Notes under the pieces: model-generated | What the model was told of the DNA's origin: nothing | Database searches by the model: none | What the model saw: only the letters and a program-made list of their open reading frames with translations | Position numbers and translations under genes: made by a program | Assembly (NCBI GenBank): GCA_945859605.1 | Contig: OX243811.1 | Location: 67,607,465-67,671,464, forward strand | Reading direction: 5' to 3' | DNA length: 64,000 bases | Source: Lumbricus rubellus | Taxonomy: Eukaryota > Annelida > Clitellata > Crassiclitellata > Lumbricidae | Part shown: positions 1-11,902 of the stretch, one piece after another | Layout: each line of letters starts with the position of its first letter | How positions within the stretch are numbered: position 1 is the stretch's first letter

Positions 1-2146
1 ATCACCTATTTCTTTCGATAGCGTTGTGCAAAAGTAAGTAATCTACACTAATATAATGCAACCTGAAATAGAAATCATACAGCAAAGAATGGCTAATTCA
101 TATGCAAAAATACAAGAACCATATAATCTCCAACAATTCAGTTCTATCAACTACTATGCTTACATCTACATAGTGTAGAAATGATTTATCCAGTACAGTA
201 ACTGGAATATAAAACCTTACTTTTCACACTAGTCTACCGCTAGGTGGCAGCGCAATGTGGCACAGCTGAAAACGACATTGTGAAGAAAAAACATATTTAG
301 GAAAAGTCACAAAAGCAAACGTCTGTTTTCTTTTATTCAAAAAAAGTATACGAAAAAAAGTAGGCTGGGGGTTATTTTTTACCCCCCGGTTACCCTATAA
401 GGGTTAAACCTATCAGGGAATTCAACCAAGAATTCATCGCCAAACAAGTGCAGCAACTCGGTAGAAGATGCGCTGAGAAACAGGAAGCCAGTGAAGAACG
501 TCACGCATATAGGCAGGAACATGGACATATTTAGGAATGCGGCAAATGAGGCGAACAGACGAATGAAGAAATCGTTCAAGGCGCCCAATTAGTTAAAGTA
601 GCAGAACCACGAGAACCGAACTGCATTGATCAATAATTAATTCTACTAATGACAACTAAAGGCATGTGCAAGGGCAAAAGTATCTGCAGCATTATGAGAG
701 AGGGATCTCGAGACAACTCGGAGTTGACGAAACTGGTAGTACCAACTACGAGTGACCAAATCGATAATTATGCTGCGAAAACAGACTGAGCTCTTGATCC
801 CAAGTAGGCCTGACTCAGAGAGGTCTCGCACAGTGAGAGAGAACGAGATATCAGGGAAAGTTACTGCCATTAAGTGCAGGTCAATGGATGCCAATTGCCG
901 GCGAGTACTAAGCTGAGTTTTAGCTGGACTGAGTTTTAGAGGGATTTTCTCTCATCCACTCTTCGATCCAATCTCTTGCCTTGCAAATAACCTTCATTTT
1001 ATTGTGAGTCGATTCCACTCAGAGAGAAAGACTTTGCCTCTACCCCCACCCACCCACCTCCACTCCCCCCGATCATGTTAAGACATGCAAACCATGATGC
1101 TGGCACATGTTATAACATGGCCGAATGAACTCCTCGTTCCCCGATTGCGAACTGTTCTTAGACAGCACCGTGTTTTCTCTGCTATTCGACCCATGACACA
1201 GAAGCGAATACCACTGTCTTCACGCCTTATGCCTGCGTTTTACTGCAGATGTATTTTTGCATTGTTAACACCGTCTTTTTCAGCTGAGTAGCCTAATGAT
1301 CGGGAGCGCTTCTGAGCAGCAACCTTGAAGAGGCGCTGTAGAAACCTCCGTAATAATACTAATAAACAACTGGTCAGGCTACCACCATGAGGCCTACTGT
1401 AATAAAATATATCAAGAATTCAACTACTCTGATAGTTATTATATTCAAACTTCTGAGATGCCATAATAATAACAATTATCAAGAACTGTTATAGATATTT
1501 CTCTTAGTCGCACAAAATCCTTTGAAACACATCACACACTGAAACACATCACTTATCACTTATAATAATAAAGCACATCTTCCACGCAATGCCTTACTCT
1601 TTTACCTCGACCTTGTGTATTTATTTCTCGATCAATTGATCATTGGGGGGGGGTGTTCAATGTTCACGACAGCTGCCCGCTTGAAGGAGTAAAGGAGTGC
1701 CAGCAAGAGATGCAAATATCGTAAACAACCCGCGGCCTCCTTATAAAACGAACCAGCTTTCGCACACACACAGACCGGCGCATGGTACGTACGCTGTACC
1801 AATGTATCTCACCGAGCCATAGTTGGAAGAGCTATATAAAAAACCGTCAGAAAACGCCAACAAATCAAAGTTAAGCCTGTATTTATTCAAAGACCAATCA
1901 CAGATATGGAATAGAAACTGTTCTTCGCGAAATTGTCCTGCGCCCGTTGACCATAGACAAAGCTTAGTGTTCACAACTGGGTAACTGTTCGGACGGACAC
2001 CTACTGGTAACCGCACTCTCCTAAAACATCCACCTCTACAGTTGAAGCTAGTTTTAGACGTTCTCTGCTGCAACGATAATTCAAGCACTTGAAAACTGGA
2101 ATTCATCGTCGTCGTCGGAGAGCTTATCAGTTCTGGCGCTTGGCCA
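1..2146. other. No recognised gene
   Basis: Unique-looking AT-rich DNA. Short open frames (for example 379-588 minus, 646-894 minus and 1085-1291 plus) show no motif or domain and are treated as chance. The only recognisable item is a SINE tail fragment at 1301-1341. Confidence 0.5.
1301..1341 (+). repeat. SINE tail fragment
   Basis: This stretch aligns by eye with the body of the tRNA-derived SINE at 36847-37045. Both have CGGGAGCG, then TCTGAG, then CTTGAAG, then GGCGCT in the same order, with a few substitutions and a short length difference. The tRNA-like head is not visible here, so this is a decayed or truncated copy. Confidence 0.45.
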
Positions 2147-2169
2147 ATGGAACACGGAACATGGAACAT

Positions 2170-2305
2170 GGACGAAGAGGATGAGGACGAGGAGGATGAG
2201 GATAAGGATGAGGATGAGAATGAGGAAGAGGACGAGGATGAGGATGAGGACGAGGAGGATGAGGATAAGGATGAGGATGAGGAGGATGAGGAGGATGAGG
2301 ATGAG
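2170..2305. repeat. GAGGAT/GAGGAC low-complexity repeat
   Basis: Tandem GAGGAT/GAGGAC hexanucleotides. All frames stay open, giving Asp/Glu on plus and Ser or Ile/Leu runs on minus. That follows from the repeat and is not evidence of a gene. Confidence 0.85.
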
Positions 2306-2579
2306 CGTGCTTCCCACTTGAGACTGTCTTCTTCTTCTTCTGTGAAGTGGCGAGATTCGAAGAAGACGATGGTGGAAGCTGACACGCCGATGCTTACGGA
2401 TGTTAACACCGGGAAATGAACGACGGTTGAAAATAAGAACATCACCGGAGAAGTGAGAGGAGAAGTAGGAGGAAAAGGAGGAGGAGGAAGAGGTGGAGAA
2501 GGAGGAGGAGGAGGAGAAAGGGGTGATTGTGAGGTCAGGAGAGGAGACGGTTGCAGATGGTGAGGGTGGTGACGTGTGG

Positions 2580-2900
2580 GAGAGTGGGGGGATGGATGAA
2601 TAGATGAGTTGATGGATGAATGGATGGATGAAGGTGCGGGGATCGAATGCTTAGAATTAGATCATAGAATGAGTGGAAGTGGATGAATGAATGATTTTAT
2701 TAGTTGAATGAATGAGTGAATGACGGATTAGTGGATGAAAGAATGAATTAATAGATGGATGAATGGATAGATGAATGGATATACGGATAGATAGATAAAT
2801 GACTGAATAGATAGATGCGATAAAAATCTGATGTATGGATGGATAGATACATGTGCATCGATGTTTGAAAGTATATAGATGGGTGATCAGAGACACGTCT
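2580..2900. repeat. GATG/GATA-rich degenerate tetranucleotide repeat
   Basis: Imperfect GATGGATGAATG repeats that grade into GATAGATA. No gene is supported. Bases 2900-3670 are also pyrimidine-rich and lack a recognisable gene. Confidence 0.8.
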
Positions 2901-3674
2901 GAATCGATGGCTTTTGATGGAAGGATGAATCATGTGTTAATAGGCTACATGTTAATACATGATACTACATGTTAATTATACACGTTAATACATGTAGTTA
3001 AGCGATGTTCGTTATTCAGGTGGATTGAGTGGTGTCTGTGGGACAATGTAGTTGGATGACAATCAATGGATGAAATGATGGATGAATGGATGGAGATTAT
3101 ATTATATTATACTGATGTGAGTCTATCATCGAATTGTTCCGTTGCTTGGCAAACTATATCCACTTCTCACGAACACTGATGCAGTTGTTGTCCATTCAAT
3201 CTTCATCGGATGTTTGAGCTTGAGAGAAGGACGCGTGTCACGTGTCACGTCCAGCCTTCTCCATCGCTTCCTCTCACTTTTCCACCTCCCATCCCTTCCT
3301 TCATTTCTGCGCTTTTTATTCATCTGCTCAAACAATCGATTCTGCTTTTGTCTTTTTATGCTTCGAGTGTCTTGGACCGGTTTAAAATATTCCTCCTCCT
3401 CCTCTTCCACCTGCTGTTGTTCCTTCTTGTGTTCCTTTCTATCATCCTTCCATCCATCCACCCGTCCATCCATCATGTTCCTCATATCCTTTTCGTACTT
3501 CTTCTCCTTCATTAATTCCTTATCTTCCTTATAATTATTTCCGCAGCTGCTTCTCTCCCTCTTTCCTCCTTCTCCACTTTATCCTCATCTTCCATCTCTC
3601 TCTCTTCCAACAACTTTCTTCTCGTCCTATTCCATTTCATTTTCGTCATTCCATTCGTCTCTCCTCATCTCTGT

Positions 3675-5289
3675 CATACTCTGCGTCCTCTAATTTGTCC
3701 TCTAATTTGTCCTCATCTCTGTCCTACTATCTGTCCTCTAATTTGTCCTCATCTCTGTCCTACTATCTGTCCTCTAATTTGTCCTCATCTCTGTCCTACT
3801 CTGCGTCCTCTAATTTTTCCTCTATTTTGTCCTCATCTCTGTCCTACTATCTGTCCTCTAATTTGTCCTCATCTCTGTCCTACTCTGCGTTTTCTAATTT
3901 GTCCTCTAATTTGTCCTCATCTTTGTCCTACTCTGTGTCCTCTAATTTGTCCTCTAATTTGTCCTCATCTCTGTCCTACTATCTGTCCTCTAATTTGTCC
4001 TCTAATTTGTCCTCATCTCTGTCCTACTCTGTGTCCTCTAATTTGTCCTCTAATTTGTCCTCATCTCTGTCCTACTCTGTGTCCTATAATTTGTCCTCTA
4101 ATTTGTCCTCATCTCTGTCCTACTCTGCGTCCTCTAATTTGTCTTCTAATTTGTCCTCATCTCTGCCCTACTCTGTTTCCTCTAATTTGTCCTCTAATTT
4201 GTCCTCTAATTTGTTCTACTCTGCGTCCTCTAATTTGTCCTCTACTTTGTCCTCATCTCTGTCCTACTATCTGTCCTCTAATTTGTCCTAATCTCTGTCC
4301 TACTCTGCGTCCTCTAATTTGTCCTCTAATTTGTTCTCATCTCTGTCCTACTCTATGTCCTCTACTTTGTCCTCATCTCTGTCCTACTATCTGTCCTCTA
4401 ATTTGTCCTCATCTCTGTCCTACTCTGTGTCCTCTAATTTGTCCTCTAATTTGTCCTCATCTCTGTCCTACTCTGTGTCCTCTAATTATGTCCTCTAATT
4501 TGTCCTTTAATTTGTCCTACTCTCTGTCCTCTGATTTGTCCTCATCTCTGTCCTACTTTCTGTCCTCTAATTTGTCCCACTCTCTGTCCTACTCTGCGTC
4601 CTCTAATTTGTCCTCTAATTTGTCCTAATCTAAGTCCTACTCTGCGTCCTCTAATTTGTCCTCTAATTTGTTCTCATCTCTGTCCTACTCTCTGTCCTCT
4701 ACTTTGTCTTCATCTCTGTCCTACTATCTGTCCTCTAATTTGTCCTCATCTCTGTCCTACTCTGTGTCCTCTAATTTGTCCTCTAATTTGTCCTCATCTC
4801 TGTCCTACTCTGTGTCCTCTAATTTGTCCTCTAATTTGTCCTTTAATTTGTCCTACTATCTGTCCTCTGCATTGTCCTCATCTCTGTCCTACTCTCTGTC
4901 CTCTAATTTGTCCTACTCTCTGTCCTACTCTGTGTCCTCTAATTTGTCCTCTAATTTGTCCTTTAATTTGTCCTACTCTCTGTCCTCTGATTTGTCCTCA
5001 TCTCTGTCCTACTCTCTGTCTTCTAATTTGTCCTACTCTCTGTCCTACTCTGCGTCCTCTAATTTGTCCTCTAATTTGTTCTCATCTTTGTCCTACTCTG
5101 TCCTCTAATTTGTCCTCTAATTTGTCCTTTAATTTGTCCTACTCTCTGTCCTCTGATTTGTCCTCATCTCTGTCCTACTCTCTGTCCTCTAATTTGTCCT
5201 ACTCTCTGTCCTACTCTGCGTCCTCTAATTTGTCCTCTATTTTGTTCTCATCTTTGTCCTACTCTCTGTCCTCTAATTTGTCCTCATCG
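3675..5289. repeat. 12-bp minisatellite array (TCCTCTAATTTG family)
   Basis: About 1.6 kb of 12-base units built from variants such as TCCTCTAATTTG, TCCTCATCTCTG, TCCTACTCTGCG and TCCTACTATCTG, alternating in semi-regular order. Because the unit is a multiple of three and stop-free in one frame, the plus strand reads as long Ser/Leu/Asn/Tyr repeats. There is no signal peptide, no non-repetitive flank and occasional in-frame stops, so a secreted repeat protein is unlikely. Confidence 0.9.
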
Positions 5290-5404
5290 AGTTCCAGTCT
5301 ATGTCCACAATTGATCCTCTTAGTCAGCCGCAGTGTCCTCTTCCTGTCCCTCAGCTTATTTGCTCATAGTAAACGCTTCTTACAGTCTGTTGGTACTTCT
5401 CCCT

Positions 5405-5600
5405 ATCTTTCTCTGTGTCTTTCTCTGTGTCTTTCTCTGTGGCTTTCTTCTTTCTCTCTGTCTTTCTCCCTATCTTTCTCTCTGTCTTTCTCTGTGTCTT
5501 TCTCTGTGTCTTTCTCCCTATCTTTCTCTCTGTCTTTCTTTCTGTCTTTCTCTGTGTCCTTCTCTGTGTCTTTCTTCCTGCCTTTCTCTCAATGTCTCTC
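5405..5600. repeat. 12-bp CTTTCTCTGTGT repeat
   Basis: Tandem CTTTCTCTGTGT and close variants, again with a 12-base period. The sequence differs from the preceding 12-base array. Confidence 0.85.
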
Positions 5601-5724
5601 TGTCTTTTCTGTCTGCATAAGCGTTGCTTCGATGGGTGTGTCATTCACGTCACGATTTCTAAGCCTACACCTCTTCAGTTACAAGCTGCAGTCTCGAATT
5701 TCTCAGCCTGGCCAGGCTTTACAT

Positions 5725-5908
5725 CAATCCACCCATCCATGCATCCACCCATCCATGCATCCACCCATCCATGCATCCATCCATCCATGCATCCATCCAT
5801 CCATGCATCCATCCATCCATGCATCCATCCATCCATGCATCCATGCATCCATCTATCCATGCATCCATCCATCCATGCATCCATCCATCCATGCATCCAT
5901 CCATCCAG
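5725..5908. repeat. 12-bp ATCCATCCATGC repeat
   Basis: About fifteen units of ATCCATCCATGC with slight variation. It is open in several frames purely because of its composition. Confidence 0.9.
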
Positions 5909-6029
5909 CTGCCCTACGCCCATCCGTCCATTCTGCCACCCGTCTGTCTCTAAAAGTCTTCCTCCCTGTCTCTCTATTTCTTCCTTTGACCTTCTGTTTC
6001 TGTTTCTTTCTCCATGAAATGCATTCATC

Positions 6030-6818
6030 TTTCTCTGCTCCTCTCTCTTTCTCTGCTCCTCTCTCTTTCTCTGCTCCTCTCTCTTTCTCTGCTCCTCTCT
6101 CTTTCTCTGCTCCTCTCTCTTTCTCTACTCCTCTCTCTCTCTGCTCCTCTCTCTTTCTCTGCTCCTCTCTCTTTCTCTACTCCTCTCTCTCTCTGCTCCT
6201 CTCTCTTTCTCTGCTCCTCTCTCTTTCTCTGCTCCTCTCTCTTTCTCTACTCCTCTCTCTTTCTCTGCTCCTCTCTCTTTCTCTGCTCCTCTCTCTTTCT
6301 CTACTCCTCTCTCTTTCTCTACTCCTCTCTCTTTCTCTACTCCTCTCTCTTTCTCTACTCCTCTCTCTTTCTCTACTCCTCTCTCTTTCTCTGCTCCTCT
6401 CTCTTTCTCTGCTCCTATCTCTTTCTCTGCTCCTATCTCTTTCTCTGCTCCTCTCTCTTTCTCTGCTCCTCTCTCTTTCTCTGCTCCTCTCTCTTTCTCT
6501 GCTCCTCTCTCTTTCTCTGCTCCTCTCTCTTTCTCTGCTCCTATCTCTTTCTCTGCTCCTATCTCTTTCTCTGCTCCTCTCTCTTTTTCTGCTCCTCTCT
6601 CTTTCTCAGCCCTCTCTCTTTCTCTGCTCCTCTCTCTTTCTCTGCTCCTCTCCCTTTCTCAGCCCTCTCTCTTTCTCTGCTCCTATCTCTTTCTCTGCTC
6701 CTCTCTCTTTTTCTGCTCCTCTCTCTTTCTCTGCTCCTCTCCCTTTCTCAGCCCTCTCTCTTTCTCTGCTCCTCTCTCTTTCTCTGCTCCTCTCTCTTTC
6801 TCTGCTCCTCTCTCTTTC
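6030..6818. repeat. 18-bp pyrimidine minisatellite
   Basis: Roughly 44 units of TTTCTCTGCTCCTCTCTC with TGC/TAC and CTC/ATC variants. The plus strand is almost pure pyrimidine for nearly 800 bases. Long Leu/Ser frames here are repeat artefacts. Confidence 0.9.
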
Positions 6819-6862
6819 CTCTCATCCTCTTTAACCACTCGTTCTCCTTCTCTGTCAACATC

Positions 6863-6992
6863 AAGTGAGACGTCATCAAGTGATACGTCGTCATCAAGTG
6901 ATACGTCGTCATCAAGTGATACGTCATCAAGTGATACGTCGTCATCAAGTGATACGTCATCAAGTGATACGTCATCAAGTGATACGTCATCC
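6863..6992. repeat. 15/18-bp ATCAAGTGATACGTC tandem repeat
   Basis: About eight units of ATCAAGTGATACGTC, some lengthened by one GTC to 18 bases. It follows immediately after the 18-base pyrimidine array. Confidence 0.85.
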
Positions 6993-8119
6993 ATTTCTTC
7001 AAGTGTTCAGTGATTCAAAGACAGTTTAAACAAAAACAATATTCGAAGCATCGAGCTGAAATCTGAGCACGATGCACCGCTCGTCTATCCTGTCACCATG
7101 GCAACACGCTTAGCTGTGGGCATTAAGTCGCCATGGCAACCGCCATATGTCCTGGGAAGCCTGCTTCCGAATACATAATTATACATATATATACATACAC
7201 ATATACTCATATATATACATATATGTATGTATGTATATATACACATATATCTTCGTCAATCTGATTCTTATCTCTATTTGCTGCTGCTGCTGTTTCCTGT
7301 TTTTATCCATTTCACAACGCTGTTCGTTCTGGCCACAATGCCTATTTGGAATTCAGTCCTCGTTCCTTATTAATATTCATATAATAATAATAATGTTGTC
7401 GTAGTCTATTTCATCACTTTGATCGCATCTCTCCTTTAAATATATTCGTCCTCGCTCCTTTCTTCTCCACATTTTCATATCAACTTCTTCTTCGTCTTCT
7501 TCTTCCTCTGCACATGCTGCTCTCTTTCACTCCTACATTCCATCTCATCTTTCTCGCATTCTTTTCTGTCTTGCGTTCCACTTCGTTCTTCGCTTTCTCC
7601 TCTTCTTCTTCTTCAATCTCTCTCCTTTGTATACGCTACTCTTCGTCTAAATCATCTTCGTACTCTTCCTCTGTCTATATCTCTTCCTCTGTCTATTTCT
7701 CTTCCTCTGTCTATATCTCTTCCTCCTAATCTTCCTCTACCTCTTCTCCCTCCTTCTTTCTTCTTCCCTAACTCCTCTTGTTACCACTCCTCCTAGGTAT
7801 CGTGCTCCTCCGCCTTCTCCTCTACGTCCTCCTCCTCTTCCTCTTACTTCTCCTCCCTTTCTTCATTCTGATATTCCTTCTGATCTTCACTTTCCCCCTT
7901 CTCCTCTTCCTACTCCTCTCTCTCATCCAACCCTTCGTCCTCTTCCTTTTCCATCGCCATCTCCTCATGATCCTCATGATCCTCCTTCTCCTCCTGCACA
8001 GCACCGACTCTCGACCCACCCTCCTCCATTGTCACCTGCACATCTGTCCGTCTTCCAATCGAGCAGAACCTGCTCCTCATCCGTCTCCTCAACTCTCCCA
8101 CCGCTCCAACCGTCGAACG
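6993..8119. other. Pyrimidine-rich intergenic DNA, no gene seen
   Basis: Contains a TA/CATA-rich stretch at about 7160-7250 and CTTCTCCTC-type low complexity from 7490 to 8000. No recognisable coding motif was found. It lies on the 3' side of the minus-strand GPCR gene. Confidence 0.6.
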
Positions 8120-9139
8120 TCAGCTGCTACTCGCGAACTTCCGGAAGTGAAAAACCTTTTCCGTCTGATGGTTGCTCGAGACGAAGAAATGTCGAGCGGA
8201 GCAGATGTGGCGGAGTGCGTAGCGGAATTGTAGTCCAGACAAAACGTAGATGTAGAAGTTGGCTGCGTAGTTGAGTTCCGAGAAGAACTCAAGTATGCGA
8301 CGGAAATCGTTGAGCTTGAGAAAGAGAACGTTTGCTAGAGATGAGTTGGTGAGGATGGCAATGTGGATGAGAAGCGACAGAAAGACATTTGGAAAGAGAC
8401 AGATGAGGTAGGTGAAGGAGACGAGCAGAAGCATAAATGTTGTCTTGTGAAGCTGTCTCGGTGTTCCTCTCCCGCCTGAAGCAGCAGTGCAGGTGTTCTG
8501 TCTGTACAACGTCGCCCTCAGCTGACGAATCTTCCGTAGGATGCTAAGGTTGCAGATGAGGATGAGGACGGCTGGCAGCATGAACTGCAGAACGATCTGG
8601 TAGAGATAGATGTGAAGAGCGACGTAGACGAATCCGTATCTGTCTGGTGCTCCACACACACCTTGCACATTCTCGATGACGATGAGTCTGAAGATCTGCG
8701 AGTAAGACATCGATGCAAAGACGATGAGGATGACGGTGACGGCATTTCTTGATCGGCACAACGTGTCCTTCTTGAAGGGAAACTTGACTGCGATGAAGCG
8801 CTCGAGAGTCATGCACAGCACCAACCAGCTCGACATCAGGTAGCAGACGTGCTCGACAAAGTTCTGGATTTTGCAGAGGGCATCTCCGAAGGACTCGAAG
8901 ATTCCGTGATGTCCTGTGATCGTGAGGAGACTGTCAATTCTGTGGATGAGTTTATCGATGAGGACGAGACTGTCAAAGACGGCCAAACTGCAGAGATAGT
9001 GCGAGTAGGATTTGTTGCGGAAACGACGAGTCTTGAGGACGAGGAGGGAGAGGATGTTACCAGTGATGCCGATGACGACGATGACTGGAGTTCCCAACTG
9101 CAGCAACCACCAACTCCATGTTATCATCTCACCATCCAT
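8120..9139 (-). CDS. Class A (rhodopsin-like) G protein-coupled receptor, single exon
   Basis: Predicted 339-aa seven-helix plasma-membrane receptor coupling an extracellular ligand to G proteins. Counting from the ATG at 9139, I see TM1 (~12-35) with Gly27-Asn28, TM2 with LAVFD (Asp56), Cys89 at the top of TM3 and Cys162 in extracellular loop 2 as the likely disulphide. I also see ERF at 113-115 in place of DRY, Pro189 in TM5, CLFP at 247-250 in place of CWxP, and NFYIY at 294-298 in place of NPxxY, then Phe and basic residues of helix 8. The open frame extends 11 codons upstream without an ATG, so I chose the first ATG; a second ATG lies four codons later. The N-terminus is short and has no N-glycosylation motif. 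Motif variants resemble invertebrate peptide-receptor groups (FMRFamide-receptor-like), but no ligand can be assigned. The gene is intronless and intact. Confidence 0.85.
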   Translation of the reverse strand: MDGEMITWSWWLLQLGTPVIVVIGITGNILSLLVLKTRRFRNKSYSHYLCSLAVFDSLVLIDKLIHRIDSLLTITGHHGIFESFGDALCKIQNFVEHVCYLMSSWLVLCMTLERFIAVKFPFKKDTLCRSRNAVTVILIVFASMSYSQIFRLIVIENVQGVCGAPDRYGFVYVALHIYLYQIVLQFMLPAVLILICNLSILRKIRQLRATLYRQNTCTAASGGRGTPRQLHKTTFMLLLVSFTYLICLFPNVFLSLLIHIAILTNSSLANVLFLKLNDFRRILEFFSELNYAANFYIYVLSGLQFRYALRHICSARHFFVSSNHQTEKVFHFRKFASSS

Positions 9140-11902
9140 GTCATCATCTGCACAACGACAACAACAACGCAACTACTAAACAACAACATCTCAATTAATA
9201 TGCTTTGATGATAAATACTATGATGCTGAATGCTGGTGTTGAATGCTATGCCACTAAATACTACTACTACTACTACTACTACTGAATAATATTGCACAAT
9301 TATACCACTGATTAAGAGCTTTTGTCCATGTTCAAGGTGGAGGCAATTTGAACGAAGTGATAAACAGATGGAATCCGGAAATGATTCCGGGACTACTTTT
9401 CATTTTCCAGTTACAAAGTCTGCGTTCAAAGTCTTGTGATGAACTCACCATACAGCAGACGCATTTTACGGAAGGCTTCTGATATCTGGTGAGTACGTGG
9501 GTGGGGTGGAGGGGGGTAGGCCCGGCCCGGGTGGTGGACGGAATTGAGAAGACCTGTTTGTTTTTGGTGTGGGTTAAAAGCCACTGCTACAGGTTTATAA
9601 TCCTGAAACATACTGAGCTCCTACAACATTGTCAATGTTCATTTGTTTTGTGTGTCTACGTATACATGTGTATAATGGAAACTCATGAAAGATGCACTAG
9701 ACCTGTTTACTATACATTTTATGCAAGACACGAATGATTTTCGACGACTTGTAAAATAAATCCATGCAAAACATGGAAGACGCTCGTGTCGTAAACAACA
9801 CAAGCGCGTGTTCTTGAATGAGAGACCGGACAATGCAAAGCTTTCACGCTGCATTGCAAAGCATAGGCCTATAATATTAAAGAGCCTACCATCCACCACC
9901 AATGTTGACTTCATTTTATTCATTTTTGTCCCATGTTTCTTCAGTTAAATAATAGATCTTCGTTTCAACCGCAATGTAACGACTATTGCCACGTGAGAAA
10001 CGATCATAATCAACTCTTCTTAAAACATATTTAATGATGAATTGATGATGGTTGAATGGCTGAATGCAAATACACGAATATAGCAAAAGTCCCTCGAAGG
10101 ATTGACTCAACCTTCCAATCTCCAGGGGGCGATGGGGGCACAGTGAACACTGAACAGCAATGATGCGGATCTCAACCTTCAGCTGCAGACTGCACAGCAC
10201 AAGTCATAATATCAACTCAGTGTTGACCTTTTTTTTAAATCACGCTGTGTTCCTTCTAGTAAGTTTATACCCAAATACTACATACTAGTACATAGGCTCA
10301 TGAAAATCATATTGCGGTTTGTCAATTTGAACTGAGCAAGCGAGTATTCAAATTATAGCATTTTGCCAGAAACGCCGCAAATATTTTGAATAGGCCTACA
10401 TGTAACTCACAATAATTCATTCATTCATTCCGAAAACTTACAAAACTTATATTAAGCTTATACATGTACAATTATACATGTACAACACATATTCGTTTAA
10501 TGAAAATCAGGCTGACTACATACTAGTACATTGGCTCATGATGATTGCGGTTTGTCAATTTGAACTGAGCAAACATTTTACATAGGCCTACATGTAGGCC
10601 TACAATACATGTACAATAAAAAAAATTGAATACATGTACATTGTACAATGCATGTACAAAACATATTCGTTTAATACAAATCAGGCTGACCCTGTAACCG
10701 TTGTTGCGGCTTGTGAAGTGAAATGAGATCGAGAAATTTATGTAGATCCTTTTATCGTTGGTGGTTTTTTACAGGCTTTGTAGACAACCCGAGATAGAAG
10801 GCATACTATGTAGTTTTTGTAGTCCGTATCATCCAATGTTATTCGGATGGCTTGCAACTTGTCATACCTCGGCCACCGGGATGGGAACAATTTGCCATGG
10901 TCAAGCTATAAACAGAATATTCTTTATATAAATATCTGCTTCTTTGTATTTCATATTTGACGGGGAAAGGCTGCATTGAACGGATAGATAGGACTACATT
11001 TAGATCAATCATTCCATGTTTTGTCTTTAAGGCATATAATTCTGTTCTTCTTTCCGTAGCTATTGCAAAGTCCAGAGCAGCGTCTTTCATTGACTTGTAC
11101 ATCTGATGAACTTGAATTTAAATGGACGATACATGTACTTTCCAACCAAAAATTAATAGAAACCATATAATGTAGCAAGAGTTTTATATATAAAATAACA
11201 AACGAACATTTCTTATTATCAGAACAATATTTATGTCAACGAACAATCTTGCGTTATTCATTTTAACATAATTATAGGCTAAGCTTAGGCTACCTGGATG
11301 TCGTAACATATCTAGAACTTATCGTCAATAAAAGCAGATAATTATTATTATTATAGACCAACTACTTCTGACTGAATCAGATGTCTGGAAAAACGAGATT
11401 GAGACGAGAAACTGAAGACAGGTCCCTGAAATATTATATCACTCTCGATTATCCTTCCTAATTGGTCGTTGTTTGTATTCGGTTGTATTTTGTTTGTTGT
11501 CATTCCAGTCGTTGTCTATCTATCGTCGCCCGTTGTCCGTAAGTTGTCAATGGCCCGTTGTCTGTTGTACTCTATTCTGTTGTTTTTTGTCCGTTAAAAC
11601 GGTTCGCATGTCCATAGGAGAAAATGGAAGGACTTGGTGAAGAAGGCATCGGACACCTACGGGCGCTGAGCCCACGGTTGCTGCTGATGATGATGAAGAT
11701 GTCCATTGAGCACGTGCATCGTGCATCGTGCATCGTGCAGTCGCCTTCCGCCTTCGTGTGTGCAGCACTAAGTCTTGCCTATTACATGCGTCCGAAACTG
11801 ATCGACGAAAGACGACATAAAAATAAAATGAAGAGACAGCAAACACAACATTCGCGTAAGAGATTGAAAAGTGAGAACTGGTCTACAATAATTATACATG
11901 TA
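9140..11902. other. Intergenic DNA
   Basis: No coding domain was recognised. It contains a short (ACT)n run near 9260-9285, a CG-rich patch near 9520 and the duplicated block at 10277-10687. The small open frames lack motifs. Confidence 0.5.
10277..10687 (+). repeat. Tandem duplication, about 238 and 173 bp copies
   Basis: The block from 10277 starts with CTACATACTAGTACAT and ends with CATATTCGTTTAATG..AATCAGGCTGA at 10514. The same start and end recur at 10515-10687 with an internal deletion. Both copies carry GGTTTGTCAATTTGAACTG. No function is apparent. Confidence 0.7.

Noticed and set aside
2081..2445. Acidic Asp/Glu protein on plus or Ser-rich protein on minus
   Set aside because: Both come from the GAGGAT repeat; flanking residues show no domain.
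3695..6868. Very long Ser/Leu-rich open frames (up to 574 codons) resembling repeat or mucin-like proteins
   Set aside because: They coincide exactly with 12- and 18-base tandem repeats, several frames are open at once, and there is no unique domain, signal peptide or splice context.
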